64,000 nucleotides of DNA from Candidatus Eisenbacteria bacterium (lineage in GTDB: Bacteria > Desulfobacterota > Binatia > DP-6). The stretch is taken from contig DATJZY010000032.1 in the NCBI GenBank assembly GCA_035577985.1, forward strand, positions 1 through 64,000. Reading direction: 5' to 3'. The translations under genes and the position numbers were made by a program. Below are positions 43,739 to 52,872 of this stretch, in pieces. Position 1 is the first letter of the stretch; each line of letters opens with the position of its first letter. The notes beneath the pieces were generated by a model, which ran no database searches, was not told the origin of the DNA, and saw only the letters and a list, made by a program, of their open reading frames with translations.

Positions 43739-44821
43739 TCAGCCGGCCTCCACGCCGCGGTAGAGGTCCGAGTCCTTGTAGCGTCCGATCGCAAAGCGCG
43801 TGAGGACGCCGATCACCGCGCAGACCGGAACCGAGAGCAGCACGCCGACGAAGCCGAAGAGCGCGCCACCCGCGAACACCCCGAAGATGACCCAGAGCGG
43901 ATGGAGTCCGATCCGCTCGCCGACCAGGCGCGGCACCAGCACGTAGTCGCTCACGATCTGACCGGCGAAGAAGATCGCGAGCACGATCGCGACGCGCATC
44001 CAGTCCGGCCAGAACTGGTAGAGCGCGACGCCGACCGACGAGGTCAACCCCACGATGAAGCCGAGATACGGGACGAACGACACCGCGCCCGCCGTGAGGC
44101 CGATCACGAGACCGAAGTCGAGCCCGACGGCCGAGAGCGCGATGCCGTAGAAGAGCGCGAGAAGGCCGCACACGGTGGCCGAGCCGCGCGCGAATCCGGC
44201 CAGCACCGTGTCGATGGCGCGGATCTGCGCGCGGATGGTCGGCGCGGACGCGCGCGGCAGCCAGTCGTCGATCTCGGCGACGATCTTCGGCCAGTCGCGC
44301 AAGAGGTAGAAGGCGACGAGCGGCGTGATGGCGAGGAGCGAGAGCACGTTCACGAGCGCGAGCCCTCGCCCGACGAGATCGCCCGCTATGCCGGGCAAGC
44401 GGTCGGTGGCCTTGTCGATCACCTGGGAGAGCGGCCCCGTGAGGTCGCCCGCCGGCGTCGCCTGGACGTCGGCGAGGACGCGGGCGACGAGCGGCTGCAG
44501 CCGGTCGCGCAGCGCGCCGAGGAGCTCGGGCACGTGGCGTGCGAAGTCGACCGTCTGTCCGATGATGGCCGGCAGGACCGTGATCAGCGCGACCACTCCC
44601 CCGAGGAACGCGCCCACGATGAGGAGCCCCGACGCCGCCGTGCGCGAGAGCCCGAGGCGCGCGAGCCACTCGACGACCGGGTCCAGGAGGTAGCCGAGCG
44701 CCATGCCGAGCACGAACGGCAACAGGATGGGGGACAGGAGCCAGAGCAGGAACGCCAGCCCCCCGAGCACGCCGAGCCAGAAGACCGTCTCTCGCCGCAG
44801 CGCCATGGCCCCACGCCTCAT
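43739..44821 (-). CDS. AI-2E family (PerM-like) transporter
   Basis: 360 residues, about eight membrane segments. Family features: LLSPILLPFVLGMALGYLLD near the N-terminus, a ~100-residue extracytoplasmic region, LLAITPLVAFYLLRDWPKI, and the C-terminal signature VPYLGFIVGLTSSVGVALYQ with LVPRLVGERIGLHPLWVIFG. Members export signals, sodium or other solutes; the substrate is not inferable. Start codon uncertain: GTG 44845, ATG 44821 and ATG 44806 are all in frame and none has a strong ribosome binding site. Confidence 0.85.
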   Translation of the reverse strand: MRRGAMALRRETVFWLGVLGGLAFLLWLLSPILLPFVLGMALGYLLDPVVEWLARLGLSRTAASGLLIVGAFLGGVVALITVLPAIIGQTVDFARHVPELLGALRDRLQPLVARVLADVQATPAGDLTGPLSQVIDKATDRLPGIAGDLVGRGLALVNVLSLLAITPLVAFYLLRDWPKIVAEIDDWLPRASAPTIRAQIRAIDTVLAGFARGSATVCGLLALFYGIALSAVGLDFGLVIGLTAGAVSFVPYLGFIVGLTSSVGVALYQFWPDWMRVAIVLAIFFAGQIVSDYVLVPRLVGERIGLHPLWVIFGVFAGGALFGFVGVLLSVPVCAVIGVLTRFAIGRYKDSDLYRGVEAG

Positions 44822-44967
44822 AGAAGAAGCGAGGTCGGGCGTCACCTGCCCGGTCCGGGGTCGCTTGGCGGCAGGGCCGCCGACGGCCAGAACACCGCGC
44901 GCATACCGACGACGGTCCCGGTGGGCCGAGGAGAAAACGATCGCCGCACACCGTCGAACCTGCTACC

Positions 44968-45645
44968 GTGGTCTTCATCGTGCTGGAGCCGGATCGCAGC
45001 ATCCATGCGCCGTCGAAGCCCCGCCTGCGCGGTGTCCTCCACCACTACGCGTTCTTCGTCTCACTGGTGACGGGCGCCGTGCTGCTCGCGTTCGCGCCCG
45101 ATCGCCGCGCGCTCGTCGCGGCCGGTGTCTACGGCGTCAGTCTCTCGGCGCTTCTCGGCGTGAGCGCACTCTACCACCGTCCGACCTGGTCGGTCCCGGC
45201 TCGGCGATGGATGGGACGGCTCGACCACTCGATGATCAGCGTGCTGATCGCGGGGACGTACACGCCCTTCGGCATGCTCGCGATCTCGGGCACCTTCGCG
45301 GCCCTCCTGCTCGGCGTCATCTGGGGCGGGGCGCTCGCGAGCATCGTCCTGCACGTGGTGTGGATCGACCTTCCGAAGTGGCTGAGCGCAAGCCTCTACG
45401 TCGTGCTGGGATGGGTGGGCATCGCGGCCATGCCCGACCTGGTCGACCACGCGGGTTGGACGGTGACGGCGCTGCTCGCGTCCGGCGGCATCCTCTACTC
45501 CGTGGGCGCGCTCGTCTATGCGCTCCGGCGCCCCGATCCCGTGCCGGCGGTCTTCGGCTACCACGAGGTCTTCCACGCGCTCGTGCTCGCCGCGGCGACG
45601 GCGCACTACGCGGCCGTGGCGCTCACCGTGCTGCCGGCGGGCTGA
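44968..45645 (+). CDS. Hemolysin III family / PAQR-like membrane protein
   Basis: 225 residues with seven membrane segments. Metal-ligand-type motifs of the PAQR/HlyIII superfamily are seen: SALYHRPTW, WMGRLDHSMISVLIAGTYTP, and GYHEVFHALVLAAATAHYAA. These suggest a zinc-dependent intramembrane hydrolase fold. The haemolysin name is historical and does not imply toxicity. The start is GTG at 44968. Its 3' end overlaps the convergent peptidase/hydrolase gene by 23 bases. Confidence 0.85.
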   Translation: MVFIVLEPDRSIHAPSKPRLRGVLHHYAFFVSLVTGAVLLAFAPDRRALVAAGVYGVSLSALLGVSALYHRPTWSVPARRWMGRLDHSMISVLIAGTYTPFGMLAISGTFAALLLGVIWGGALASIVLHVVWIDLPKWLSASLYVVLGWVGIAAMPDLVDHAGWTVTALLASGGILYSVGALVYALRRPDPVPAVFGYHEVFHALVLAAATAHYAAVALTVLPAG

Positions 45646-47647
45646 TCCGCTCGAGCACCTGCCGCCGATCACGCCGGCTGGACGGGCTCGCCTCGAACTT
45701 GAGGTCGGGCGCGGCGGCCTGCTTGCCGAGGATGCGAGCCAGGGTCGCGCGAACGGTCGGCTCGTCGTCGTCGAAGTCGCCGTGATGTCGCGCGGCGGAT
45801 GCCACGGGACTTCCCGGCGGCGCGTCGTTCGGCGCCTTCACCCAGTCGACGTTCGGGTTCACTCCGCCGAACAGCTTCGCCAGCTTCGGATCGCGCTCGA
45901 CCCAGTGCTCCATGCCGAGCAGCGGCTCTCCCTGCTTGGACGTGAGCGGAATCCGCGGCACCGCCTCGAAGGCGTGCGACACGAGGTAGAGGAGGGACTT
46001 GTGGTAGATGCCCGCGCAGTCGTCGTCCTGCTCTATCTGGTCGGTGAGCGTGAACAGCGCGAAGCGCCGCAGTCGGCCGGCGTTGATGACCGGCATGTAG
46101 CACTCCGCGAAGAGCTGGGTCGTACACGCCGGCGCCCAGAGCGTGCACGTCTCGATCGTCGCCCCGAGGCCCGTCTGTCCGGCGAGTGGTCCCCTGGCGA
46201 TCTTGCCGGCGGTCGCGAGGAGCGCGACGAGCGGGGCGTGGAAGATGCTGCCGGCGCTGTGGCCGGCGACGTGGATCTGGACGCCCGAATCCTTCGCGAG
46301 GCGCGCGACGAGCGTCGCCACGAGCCGTGCCCCGCCGTCGTCTCCGGTCGTGGCCGCGAGCCCGTTGTCCTTCATCTCGTCCCACACGAGCTTGCCGGTG
46401 CCGAGCCGCGCGATCGGCTCCAGCATGTCGTCGAGGCGATCGAGCATGAAGTCCTTCGCGGCGTCGAGAACGCCCTCGGGGCGGCGCTTCACGACGGCGT
46501 CCTTCAGTGCGCCCGTGAGGCTCGACCAGTAGTCGGTGTGCCACACGAAGGCGAGCGGATAGATCTCGTTCTCGAGCAGCGTTTCGCGCACGTCGGCGAT
46601 CCGCTGGAGCGCGCCCGACTCGCCGACGAGCCCACCGTGGGCGTAGAGCAGGATGCGCTTTTGCTTCCAGCCTTTGGTGATGCGGGGGAAATCGCTGCGG
46701 AGCGTCGCCTCGACCGCCTCGCGGTTCTTGCCGTAGGTTCCGTCTTCGCGCAGCAGGCCGTACTCGCCGATGCTGATCACGTGCGGGCGCAGGTCGTTCG
46801 ACGTGTAGCTCGAGCCCTGCGCGGACATGACCGAGCGCGCGCTGGCCGCATCGACCGCCGCGAGCGTCACCGGCACCCCGAGCCGGGCCACCCAGACGTC
46901 GGTACCGTTGGCGAGCCAGTCGTCGTACGAGATGTGGCAGAAGCCCTGGTGACCCCAGTCGGCGCCCCACGAGTTCTGGATCCAGAAGCCCCGGCGATCG
47001 TACGCGACCAGCGCGAACGCGTGCCCGCCTTCGTCCTTCTGCTCGAACGGGATGTGGCCGTCCGGTCCGACCTTGTCCCAGCCCGAATGCACCGACGCCG
47101 TCGCGTACAGGATGCCGACCTCGCTGATCGCCGCGTGCATCGCGACGAGGTCCTTGTGGTTCACGCGGAAGTAGGCGCCGAGCGGCCGCTCGCGCGCGTC
47201 GACGGCGCGCTTGTCGGTGAGGACGTTGGCCTGCGCGGCGCGGCCTCCCGGCGCCCACAGGGCCGCGTTGCACACCCCGTGCTTGTGCCAGCCCTTCATC
47301 GCGCCGCGCGCGCTCGAGCCTTCGTAGCTCTCGCCCGGCCACTCGTCGTACCGCTTCGCCATGGCGTAGAGCATCGACGGGCTGACGGCCGTCACGTCCG
47401 GAACGACCCTCCGCGTTCGAAGGAGGTAATGGACCGTGGTCGCGAGCCCGTAGCCGGTGCACGCACCTTCGCGCCCCTGGTCCAGGATCGGCACCTTCGC
47501 GGCGCGGTAGCGCACCAGTGGAATCTCGACCGGCACCTCGACCAGCGTCGGCGTGTACATGAGGTCGCGGAAGTCGAGGGTGTCCGGACGGGCGTCGCGA
47601 CGGTAGTCCTTCAGCGACTTGCGACGGGTCTTTCGGTTGGTGGGCAT
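45623..47647 (-). CDS. Papain-like (C1) peptidase fused to an alpha/beta hydrolase
   Basis: 674 residues, no signal peptide, so cytosolic or delivered by another route. Residues ~45-260 form a C1 peptidase: catalytic Cys63 in ILDQGREGACTGYGLAT, His209 in GGHAFALVAYDRRG and Asn225 in FWIQNSWGADWG. Residues ~325-560 form an alpha/beta hydrolase with RILLYAHGGLVGE and the nucleophile elbow HVAGHSAGSIFH (Ser464). A ~100-residue hydrophilic C-terminal tail follows. Both catalytic sites look intact. The N-terminus is very basic (PTNRKTRRKSLKDYRRDARP). The role is unknown; regulated effector, maturation or storage-lipid enzymes are all possible. Confidence 0.8.
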   Translation of the reverse strand: MPTNRKTRRKSLKDYRRDARPDTLDFRDLMYTPTLVEVPVEIPLVRYRAAKVPILDQGREGACTGYGLATTVHYLLRTRRVVPDVTAVSPSMLYAMAKRYDEWPGESYEGSSARGAMKGWHKHGVCNAALWAPGGRAAQANVLTDKRAVDARERPLGAYFRVNHKDLVAMHAAISEVGILYATASVHSGWDKVGPDGHIPFEQKDEGGHAFALVAYDRRGFWIQNSWGADWGHQGFCHISYDDWLANGTDVWVARLGVPVTLAAVDAASARSVMSAQGSSYTSNDLRPHVISIGEYGLLREDGTYGKNREAVEATLRSDFPRITKGWKQKRILLYAHGGLVGESGALQRIADVRETLLENEIYPLAFVWHTDYWSSLTGALKDAVVKRRPEGVLDAAKDFMLDRLDDMLEPIARLGTGKLVWDEMKDNGLAATTGDDGGARLVATLVARLAKDSGVQIHVAGHSAGSIFHAPLVALLATAGKIARGPLAGQTGLGATIETCTLWAPACTTQLFAECYMPVINAGRLRRFALFTLTDQIEQDDDCAGIYHKSLLYLVSHAFEAVPRIPLTSKQGEPLLGMEHWVERDPKLAKLFGGVNPNVDWVKAPNDAPPGSPVASAARHHGDFDDDEPTVRATLARILGKQAAAPDLKFEASPSSRRDRRQVLERISPPAAR

Positions 47648-47783
47648 GTCCGCCTCCTAGCTCGATCGCGACGGGCGCACCATGGCCGCCATCGAATGGC
47701 GCATGGCGTCCGCGCTGTCGTGACACTCGGGCTCCCGCCCCGCACAATGACCGTAGCGCGCAGGGAGGGGGGCAGGACGCCCA

Positions 47784-49316
47784 ATGAAAAACACGCGCGC
47801 CATCTTCGCCACCGTGCTCCTCGCAGGAGCGTCGGTCCTCGTGTCGCCGGCCGGAGCCAAGCTGCTCCCATGTCCCGGCGGCCGCTACCTCGTCCTCGGC
47901 CAGCCGATCATGGGCGACGCCGACGCGCCGGGGGTCGACACCGTCGACATCGCCGGCCGCATGGTCGGGATCGCCAGCGGCTGCAGCGCCGTGAAGGCCA
48001 AGGTGCGCGCGACGCGCAGCGGAACCAAGATCGTCGCGCGCTGGCCCTCCTGCCAGGGCATGGCCGGGAAGGCGATGCTGAAGGGCACGATCGTCGAGCA
48101 GTGCCGGACCCTCAGCGCCGCCTTCAGCGTGCGCGCGATGGGCATGACGAAGCCGTTCATCGCCGCGCTCAGCATGTGCGGCGACGGCGTGTGGGACCCC
48201 GACGGCGGCGAGGAGTGCGACGGCGCGCTCGGCCCGTGCGGCGGCCTGTGCAACGCCTGTCGGTGCAGCGGGGGCGTCACGACGACCACGATCACCGACG
48301 TCACGACGACGACCGGCGCGACCACCACGACCGGCGCCACGACGACCACGACCACGGGCGGCACCACGACGACTGCTGGCGGCACGACCACGACCGTCGC
48401 GACGACGACCAGCGTGACGACCACCTCGTCGGCCGGCTCGACGAGCACGACGGTGACCACGACGACCCATGCGACGACGTCGACCACGGTCACGACCAGC
48501 ACGACCGTCACCACCACGACGACGCCCGGCGGAACGACCTCGACGTCGACGAGCACCATGCCCGTCTTCACCACGACCACCACGTCGACGACGCTCATCG
48601 CCCCCGACCTCCTGCCGATCATGTTCTCGTGTCCTTTCCAGATGCCCGCGGGGTCGGCGGTGTTCATGGACTACACCGTGAAGAACCAGGGCCAGGCCAC
48701 CGCGGTCGCTCCCTGGTTCGACTACATCCTCATCTCGACCGATCAGACGCTCGGCGGCGACACTGCGATCGGCGTCTACCAGCGCGCGAGCAACCTGGCC
48801 GCGGGCGGCAGCTACAGCGGCATGCCGACGGTGACGATGCCGAACGTGCCGCCGGGAACCTACTACATCTTCTTCCAGACCGACGGCGCGAACGCCGTCG
48901 CCGAGGGCGCCAACGAGGCGAACAACGTCGGCGGCGCCGTCCAGATCACGATCACGGCGCCCGACCTCACGCCCACCGCGTTCAGCGCCCCGGCGTCGGG
49001 CACGGCGGGGTCGCAGATCTCGGTCTCGTACACGGTGAAGAACCAGGGGACGGCGTCCGGCGCGGCGCCCTGGTCGGACCAGGTGTTCCTGTCGACCGAC
49101 ATGACCTTCGGCGGCGACACGCTCATCGGGTCGTTCTCGCGCGCCGTCGGCGTGGTGGCCAACGGCACCTACACCGACACGCAGAACGCGACGCTGCCGG
49201 TCGTCTCGCCGGGCACCTACTACCTCTTCTTCGTCGCCGACGGCATGAACCAGATGTACGAGGGCGGCCAGGAGGCCAACAACGTCCGCGGCCCCCTGAC
49301 GATCACGGTCAACTGA
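47784..49316 (+). CDS. Secreted protein with Thr-rich linker and two CARDB domains
   Basis: 510 residues. A signal peptide precedes a ~110-residue Cys-containing domain, then SMCGDGVWDPDGGEECDG, a motif common in Deltaproteobacteria-like secreted proteins. A ~100-residue linker is almost entirely Thr with Gly, Ala, Ser and Val (about residues 165-270). Two CARDB adhesion-like domains follow, each with YTVKNQG near its start and GTYY(I/L)FF near its end. A surface adhesin or scaffold is the likely role; the linker would be a target for O-glycosylation (inference). AGGGAGGGG precedes the ATG. Confidence 0.82.
   Translation: MKNTRAIFATVLLAGASVLVSPAGAKLLPCPGGRYLVLGQPIMGDADAPGVDTVDIAGRMVGIASGCSAVKAKVRATRSGTKIVARWPSCQGMAGKAMLKGTIVEQCRTLSAAFSVRAMGMTKPFIAALSMCGDGVWDPDGGEECDGALGPCGGLCNACRCSGGVTTTTITDVTTTTGATTTTGATTTTTTGGTTTTAGGTTTTVATTTSVTTTSSAGSTSTTVTTTTHATTSTTVTTSTTVTTTTTPGGTTSTSTSTMPVFTTTTTSTTLIAPDLLPIMFSCPFQMPAGSAVFMDYTVKNQGQATAVAPWFDYILISTDQTLGGDTAIGVYQRASNLAAGGSYSGMPTVTMPNVPPGTYYIFFQTDGANAVAEGANEANNVGGAVQITITAPDLTPTAFSAPASGTAGSQISVSYTVKNQGTASGAAPWSDQVFLSTDMTFGGDTLIGSFSRAVGVVANGTYTDTQNATLPVVSPGTYYLFFVADGMNQMYEGGQEANNVRGPLTITVN
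48283..48600 (+). repeat. Thr-codon low-complexity tract
   Basis: This stretch consists of degenerate runs of ACG/ACC Thr codons, broken by Gly, Ala, Val and Ser codons. It encodes the linker of the CARDB protein. It is likely to expand and contract by slippage and to be difficult to assemble. Confidence 0.75.
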
Positions 49317-49398
49317 CCCGGCTTGCTCCGCTGCGCGGAGCCAGCATAAGGTCCCACCGGGCACGAGATCCGACGCTGCCCGTGGAGGCCGTCCTGCG

Positions 49399-50580
49399 AT
49401 GCACGATGAGGTGCCTGGCCGTCAGGAGAACGGAATCGCCGGCGACGTCGCGTCGCCAGCGGACGTCGAGTCGTCGTCCGATCTGGTGGCCACGAGGCTC
49501 CTCGTGGCGCTCCGGTCGCGGGCCGGGCACATCCTCGTAACCGGCGAGGATGCGAAGTCGGCCGCGGCGCTCTTCACGGAGGTCGAGCGGCAGGTTCCCG
49601 TGTACTGCAGCGTGCGCGTCAACGGGCGGTCGCTGGATCCCGACGCCGTCGTCCTCGCGCTCTGGAAGTCGCGCGAGAGCGTCGATCCGTCGCTCAAGCG
49701 GCATCAGATGGTGCAGGTGCTCGTCGAAGACGCGCGCCTCGTCAAGCTGCCGATCTTCGTCGTCGTCATCGACGCCGACGCAGCGGACGCAGGACAGCTC
49801 GATGCCCTGCGCCGCGCGCTCGAGGGCGCGCCCGATGCGAACGAGGTCGTGCGCGTGATCCTGCTCGGCGGCCCCCGCGTGAGCGAGGTCCTGGCGCGCC
49901 CCGAGTCGCGCGCGCTCGCGACCCGCATCGTCGCGAGCGTGCACGTTCCGCCGGCCAGCGCCCGATCGGCTCCGGTTGCCGCGATCACGAACGTGTCCCC
50001 GCCGGTCGCGCAACCCGAGACCTCCCGCTTCCCGCTCGTGGCGGTCCTGGGTGCCACGGCGTTGCTGGCGGCCTGGCTCTTCCTGCGAACGGCCCCGGAG
50101 CGTTCCGTCGAGACTGCCCCGGTCGCCGACACGACGGTGGTGCAAGCTCCCCCGGCGCCCGAGCAGCCGCTCGCGGCCGCGCCGCCGGTGGTGCCCGAGG
50201 CGATCGCGCCTCCGCCGGCCGTCGCGCCCGCAGCGCCCGCGCCATCGGCAGCCGCCGCGCCAACGACCGCGACGCCACCGCCCGTCGCACCGGCAGCCGC
50301 ACCTCCGAGCGAGGTCGCCACCGCTCCGAGCGCGCCCAAGTCGCGCGCTCTGCAGGTGGGCGCCTTCCTCTCCATCGAGCGCGCCGAGGCCCTGCGGGCG
50401 AAGCTGGCGCAGAAGTACAAGGACGTCTACGTCGCGCCCGTCGATCGGGACGGCAAGACCTTCTATCGTGTGAGGGTCGGAGGCCTCACGAGCGACGCCG
50501 ACCTCGCGGCCGCCACGACGGCGCTGCGGGAGGCCGGCCTGACGCCCATCCGCGTCCCCAACCGAGCTACCTCGGACTGA
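49399..50580 (+). CDS. DamX-like SPOR-domain membrane protein
   Basis: 393 residues. The N-terminal ~180 residues look like a degenerate ExeA/DamX-type AAA domain (GHILVTGEDAKSAAALFTEV, FVVVIDADAADAGQ); no canonical Walker A Lys-Thr/Ser is present. One membrane segment follows (FPLVAVLGATALLAAWLFL, about 207-226), then an Ala/Pro-rich periplasmic linker. A C-terminal SPOR domain ends the protein (SRALQVGAFLSIERAEALRA, YRVRVGGLTSDADLAAATTA). SPOR domains bind denuded septal peptidoglycan, so a role at the division septum is likely. The gene stands alone and a short hairpin follows it. Confidence 0.78.
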   Translation: MHDEVPGRQENGIAGDVASPADVESSSDLVATRLLVALRSRAGHILVTGEDAKSAAALFTEVERQVPVYCSVRVNGRSLDPDAVVLALWKSRESVDPSLKRHQMVQVLVEDARLVKLPIFVVVIDADAADAGQLDALRRALEGAPDANEVVRVILLGGPRVSEVLARPESRALATRIVASVHVPPASARSAPVAAITNVSPPVAQPETSRFPLVAVLGATALLAAWLFLRTAPERSVETAPVADTTVVQAPPAPEQPLAAAPPVVPEAIAPPPAVAPAAPAPSAAAAPTTATPPPVAPAAAPPSEVATAPSAPKSRALQVGAFLSIERAEALRAKLAQKYKDVYVAPVDRDGKTFYRVRVGGLTSDADLAAATTALREAGLTPIRVPNRATSD

Positions 50581-50590
50581 GGACTAGCGG

Positions 50591-50611
50591 CCGCGCACTT
50601 GCGCGGATTTT
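50591..50611 (+). terminator. Short hairpin with T-tract after the SPOR gene
   Basis: CCGCGC-ACTT-GCGCGG (50591-50606) is followed by ATTTT. The stem is short. The following AT-rich stretch (50612-50632) may also hold the promoter of the next gene, but I see no convincing -35/-10 pair. Confidence 0.5.
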
Positions 50612-50664
50612 CGTGCAAAAAATGTTTTACGGCCGGCGAGGGTTTGCGGTAGACCACCCCGGTG

Positions 50665-52872
50665 ATGAAACGCTCGCCCGTAGTCCTTCTCTTCGCCGTC
50701 GCGCTCCTCGGGAGTACCCCCCAGCCGGTCCGGGCCGCCCTGCGGGCTCAGGCCGGCATCGGATTCGTCGCGGTCCTCGACACCACGCCCGGAACCGAGG
50801 TCGTGCTCCAGGACCGTCGCGGGCTCGAGGTGGGTCGTGGCACGACCGATGCCTTCGGCAGCTTCATCTTCCGCGAGCTCGCCCAGGGCGAGCAGTACAC
50901 CGTCCGGGCCGGCGGCAGCTCGACCACCGCGAAGGTGCTCTCGTTCGACGACACGCCCGATCCGTCGCTCTACACCAGCCAGAGCCTCGGCGCGGGCCTG
51001 CAGTACATCCGGATGCGCGACGGGACGTTGCTCTCCGCCATGGTCCGCGCGCCGGCCGGTATGACGCTCGCCGATGGGCCGTTTCCCACCGTGGTCGAGT
51101 ACTCGGGCTACGCGGTCGCCGACCCCGACGACGCCCACATGCAGGCGTCGTCGCTGATCGCGAGCGTGCTCGGCTTCGCGACCGTCGGCGTCAACATGCG
51201 CGGCTCGGGATGCTCGGGCGGCGTCATCGATCTCTTCGACCTTCCGACGACGGCCGACGGCTACGACGTCATCGAGGCCGTGGCGGCGCAGCCGTGGGTG
51301 CAGGGCGGCAAGGTCGGCATGATCGGCATCTCGTTTCCGGGCATCAGCCAGCTCTTCGTGGGCGGCGCACGCCCGCCGCACCTGGCGGCCCTCGCGCCGC
51401 TCTCGACCATCGCCGACATCTATCGGGCGCCGGGCTTCCCCGGTGGCATCTTCAACAACGGCTTCGCCGAGACCTGGCTCCGCGAGCGCAAGGACGACGC
51501 GGCACCCGCGCCGGCGGGCGGGCAGTCGTGGGCCATCAAGCGCGTCAACGACGGCGACCAGACGTGCCTCGCGAACCAGCGCCTGCGCCTCCAGACGCAG
51601 GACCCGGTCGAGGTGACGCGTGCGAACTCGTACTTCACGCCGTCGCTCATGGTGAACCGGTCGCCGATCAACTGGGTGGCGAAGATCGACGTGCCGATGT
51701 TCTACTCGAGCGCCTTCCAGGACGAGCAGACGGGCGGCGACTTCGCGTCGATGCTGTATCGCTTTCCCAAGCGGCCCGACGTGAAGATCACGGTGACGAA
51801 CGGCGTGCACTCGAGCACGCTCGATCCCGAGACGCTGTGGAACTGGAACGCGTTCCTCGACATCTACGTCGCGAACCGCGTGCCCGACCCGTTCGTGCTC
51901 GGGCTGATCGCGCCGATCGTCTACCACGAGATCCTCGGCGCCGGGACGCCGACGCCGCCGCTGCCGGCCGTGAACCGCTTCGCCGGCATCACGAGCGTCG
52001 ACGAGGCGCGGCAGCTCTTCGAAGCCGATCCGTACGTCCGCGTGATGATGGAGAACGGCGCGGGCTCGCCCATCGCGGGGCTGCCGGCGTCGACGTTCGA
52101 GCTCGGCTTCGACAAGTGGCCTCCGCGCCAGGTGCGCGCGACGACCTGGTACTTCGGACCGAACGGCACGCTCGGGCGCACGCGGCCGCGCGGCGGGGAC
52201 GCCGGCGTCGACGTCTACTACCCCGATCCCGACGTGCGGCCTGCGCAGACGATCCCGGGGCAGGGACAGTCGGAGTCGTGGGAGATCATTCCGCCGTACG
52301 ACTGGCGCCCGCTGGTCGATCGCACCGCGGTCGCCTACGCGACGGCGCCGCTCACGGACGACACGACGATCGTCGGTCCGGGGAGCGTCGATCTGTGGCT
52401 GCAGTCGACCGATGCGGACACCGACCTGCAGGTGACGCTGAGCGAGATCCGTCCCGACGGGCTCGAGACCTACGTGCAGAACGGCTGGCTCCGGGCGAGC
52501 CACCGCAAGCTCGGCCGCTCGTCGAAGCTCGAGCCGCGACCGACGCACCTCGAGAAGGACGCGAAGCCGCTCCCGCCGCACGAGTTCGTGAAGACGCGCG
52601 TCGGCCTGTTCGCGTCCTCGCACGTGTTCCGCAAGGGCTCGCGGATCCGCATCAGCATCGAGGCGCCGGGCGGCGATCGGACGCGCTGGCGCTTCGACAC
52701 ACCGGCCACCGGCGGCCACGTTCGCAACGAGATCTCGCGCATCGGTGCGCGGGCGTCGCGTCTCGTCCTTCCGGTGGTTCCCGGAGTGGAGGTCCCCCAG
52801 ACACTCCCGCCCTGCCCGGGGCTGCGCGGACAGCCGTGCCGGACGTACGTGCCGGCGTGGAACGGGGGCTAG
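50665..52872 (+). CDS. Secreted CocE/NonD (S15) family hydrolase
   Basis: 735 residues. The Sec signal (SPVVLLFAVALLGSTPQPVR) is followed by a ~90-residue beta-rich domain. The alpha/beta hydrolase core has GFATVGVNMRGSGCSGG, the nucleophile elbow VGMIGISFPGISQLF (Ser) and downstream Asp and His candidates (FYSSAFQDEQTGGDF, TNGVHSSTLD). A C-terminal jelly-roll of the X-Pro dipeptidyl-peptidase type completes it. It probably cleaves esters or amides outside the cell. I start at the ATG 50665; the GTG one codon earlier is equivalent. Its stop overlaps that of the 50-residue convergent gene (CTAG, 52869-52872). Confidence 0.83.
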   Translation: MKRSPVVLLFAVALLGSTPQPVRAALRAQAGIGFVAVLDTTPGTEVVLQDRRGLEVGRGTTDAFGSFIFRELAQGEQYTVRAGGSSTTAKVLSFDDTPDPSLYTSQSLGAGLQYIRMRDGTLLSAMVRAPAGMTLADGPFPTVVEYSGYAVADPDDAHMQASSLIASVLGFATVGVNMRGSGCSGGVIDLFDLPTTADGYDVIEAVAAQPWVQGGKVGMIGISFPGISQLFVGGARPPHLAALAPLSTIADIYRAPGFPGGIFNNGFAETWLRERKDDAAPAPAGGQSWAIKRVNDGDQTCLANQRLRLQTQDPVEVTRANSYFTPSLMVNRSPINWVAKIDVPMFYSSAFQDEQTGGDFASMLYRFPKRPDVKITVTNGVHSSTLDPETLWNWNAFLDIYVANRVPDPFVLGLIAPIVYHEILGAGTPTPPLPAVNRFAGITSVDEARQLFEADPYVRVMMENGAGSPIAGLPASTFELGFDKWPPRQVRATTWYFGPNGTLGRTRPRGGDAGVDVYYPDPDVRPAQTIPGQGQSESWEIIPPYDWRPLVDRTAVAYATAPLTDDTTIVGPGSVDLWLQSTDADTDLQVTLSEIRPDGLETYVQNGWLRASHRKLGRSSKLEPRPTHLEKDAKPLPPHEFVKTRVGLFASSHVFRKGSRIRISIEAPGGDRTRWRFDTPATGGHVRNEISRIGARASRLVLPVVPGVEVPQTLPPCPGLRGQPCRTYVPAWNGG

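Noticed and set aside
48280-48610. Possible CRISPR-like repeat array
   Set aside because: The repeats are degenerate in-frame Thr codons with no fixed repeat/spacer structure and lie inside a coding gene with flanking folded domains.
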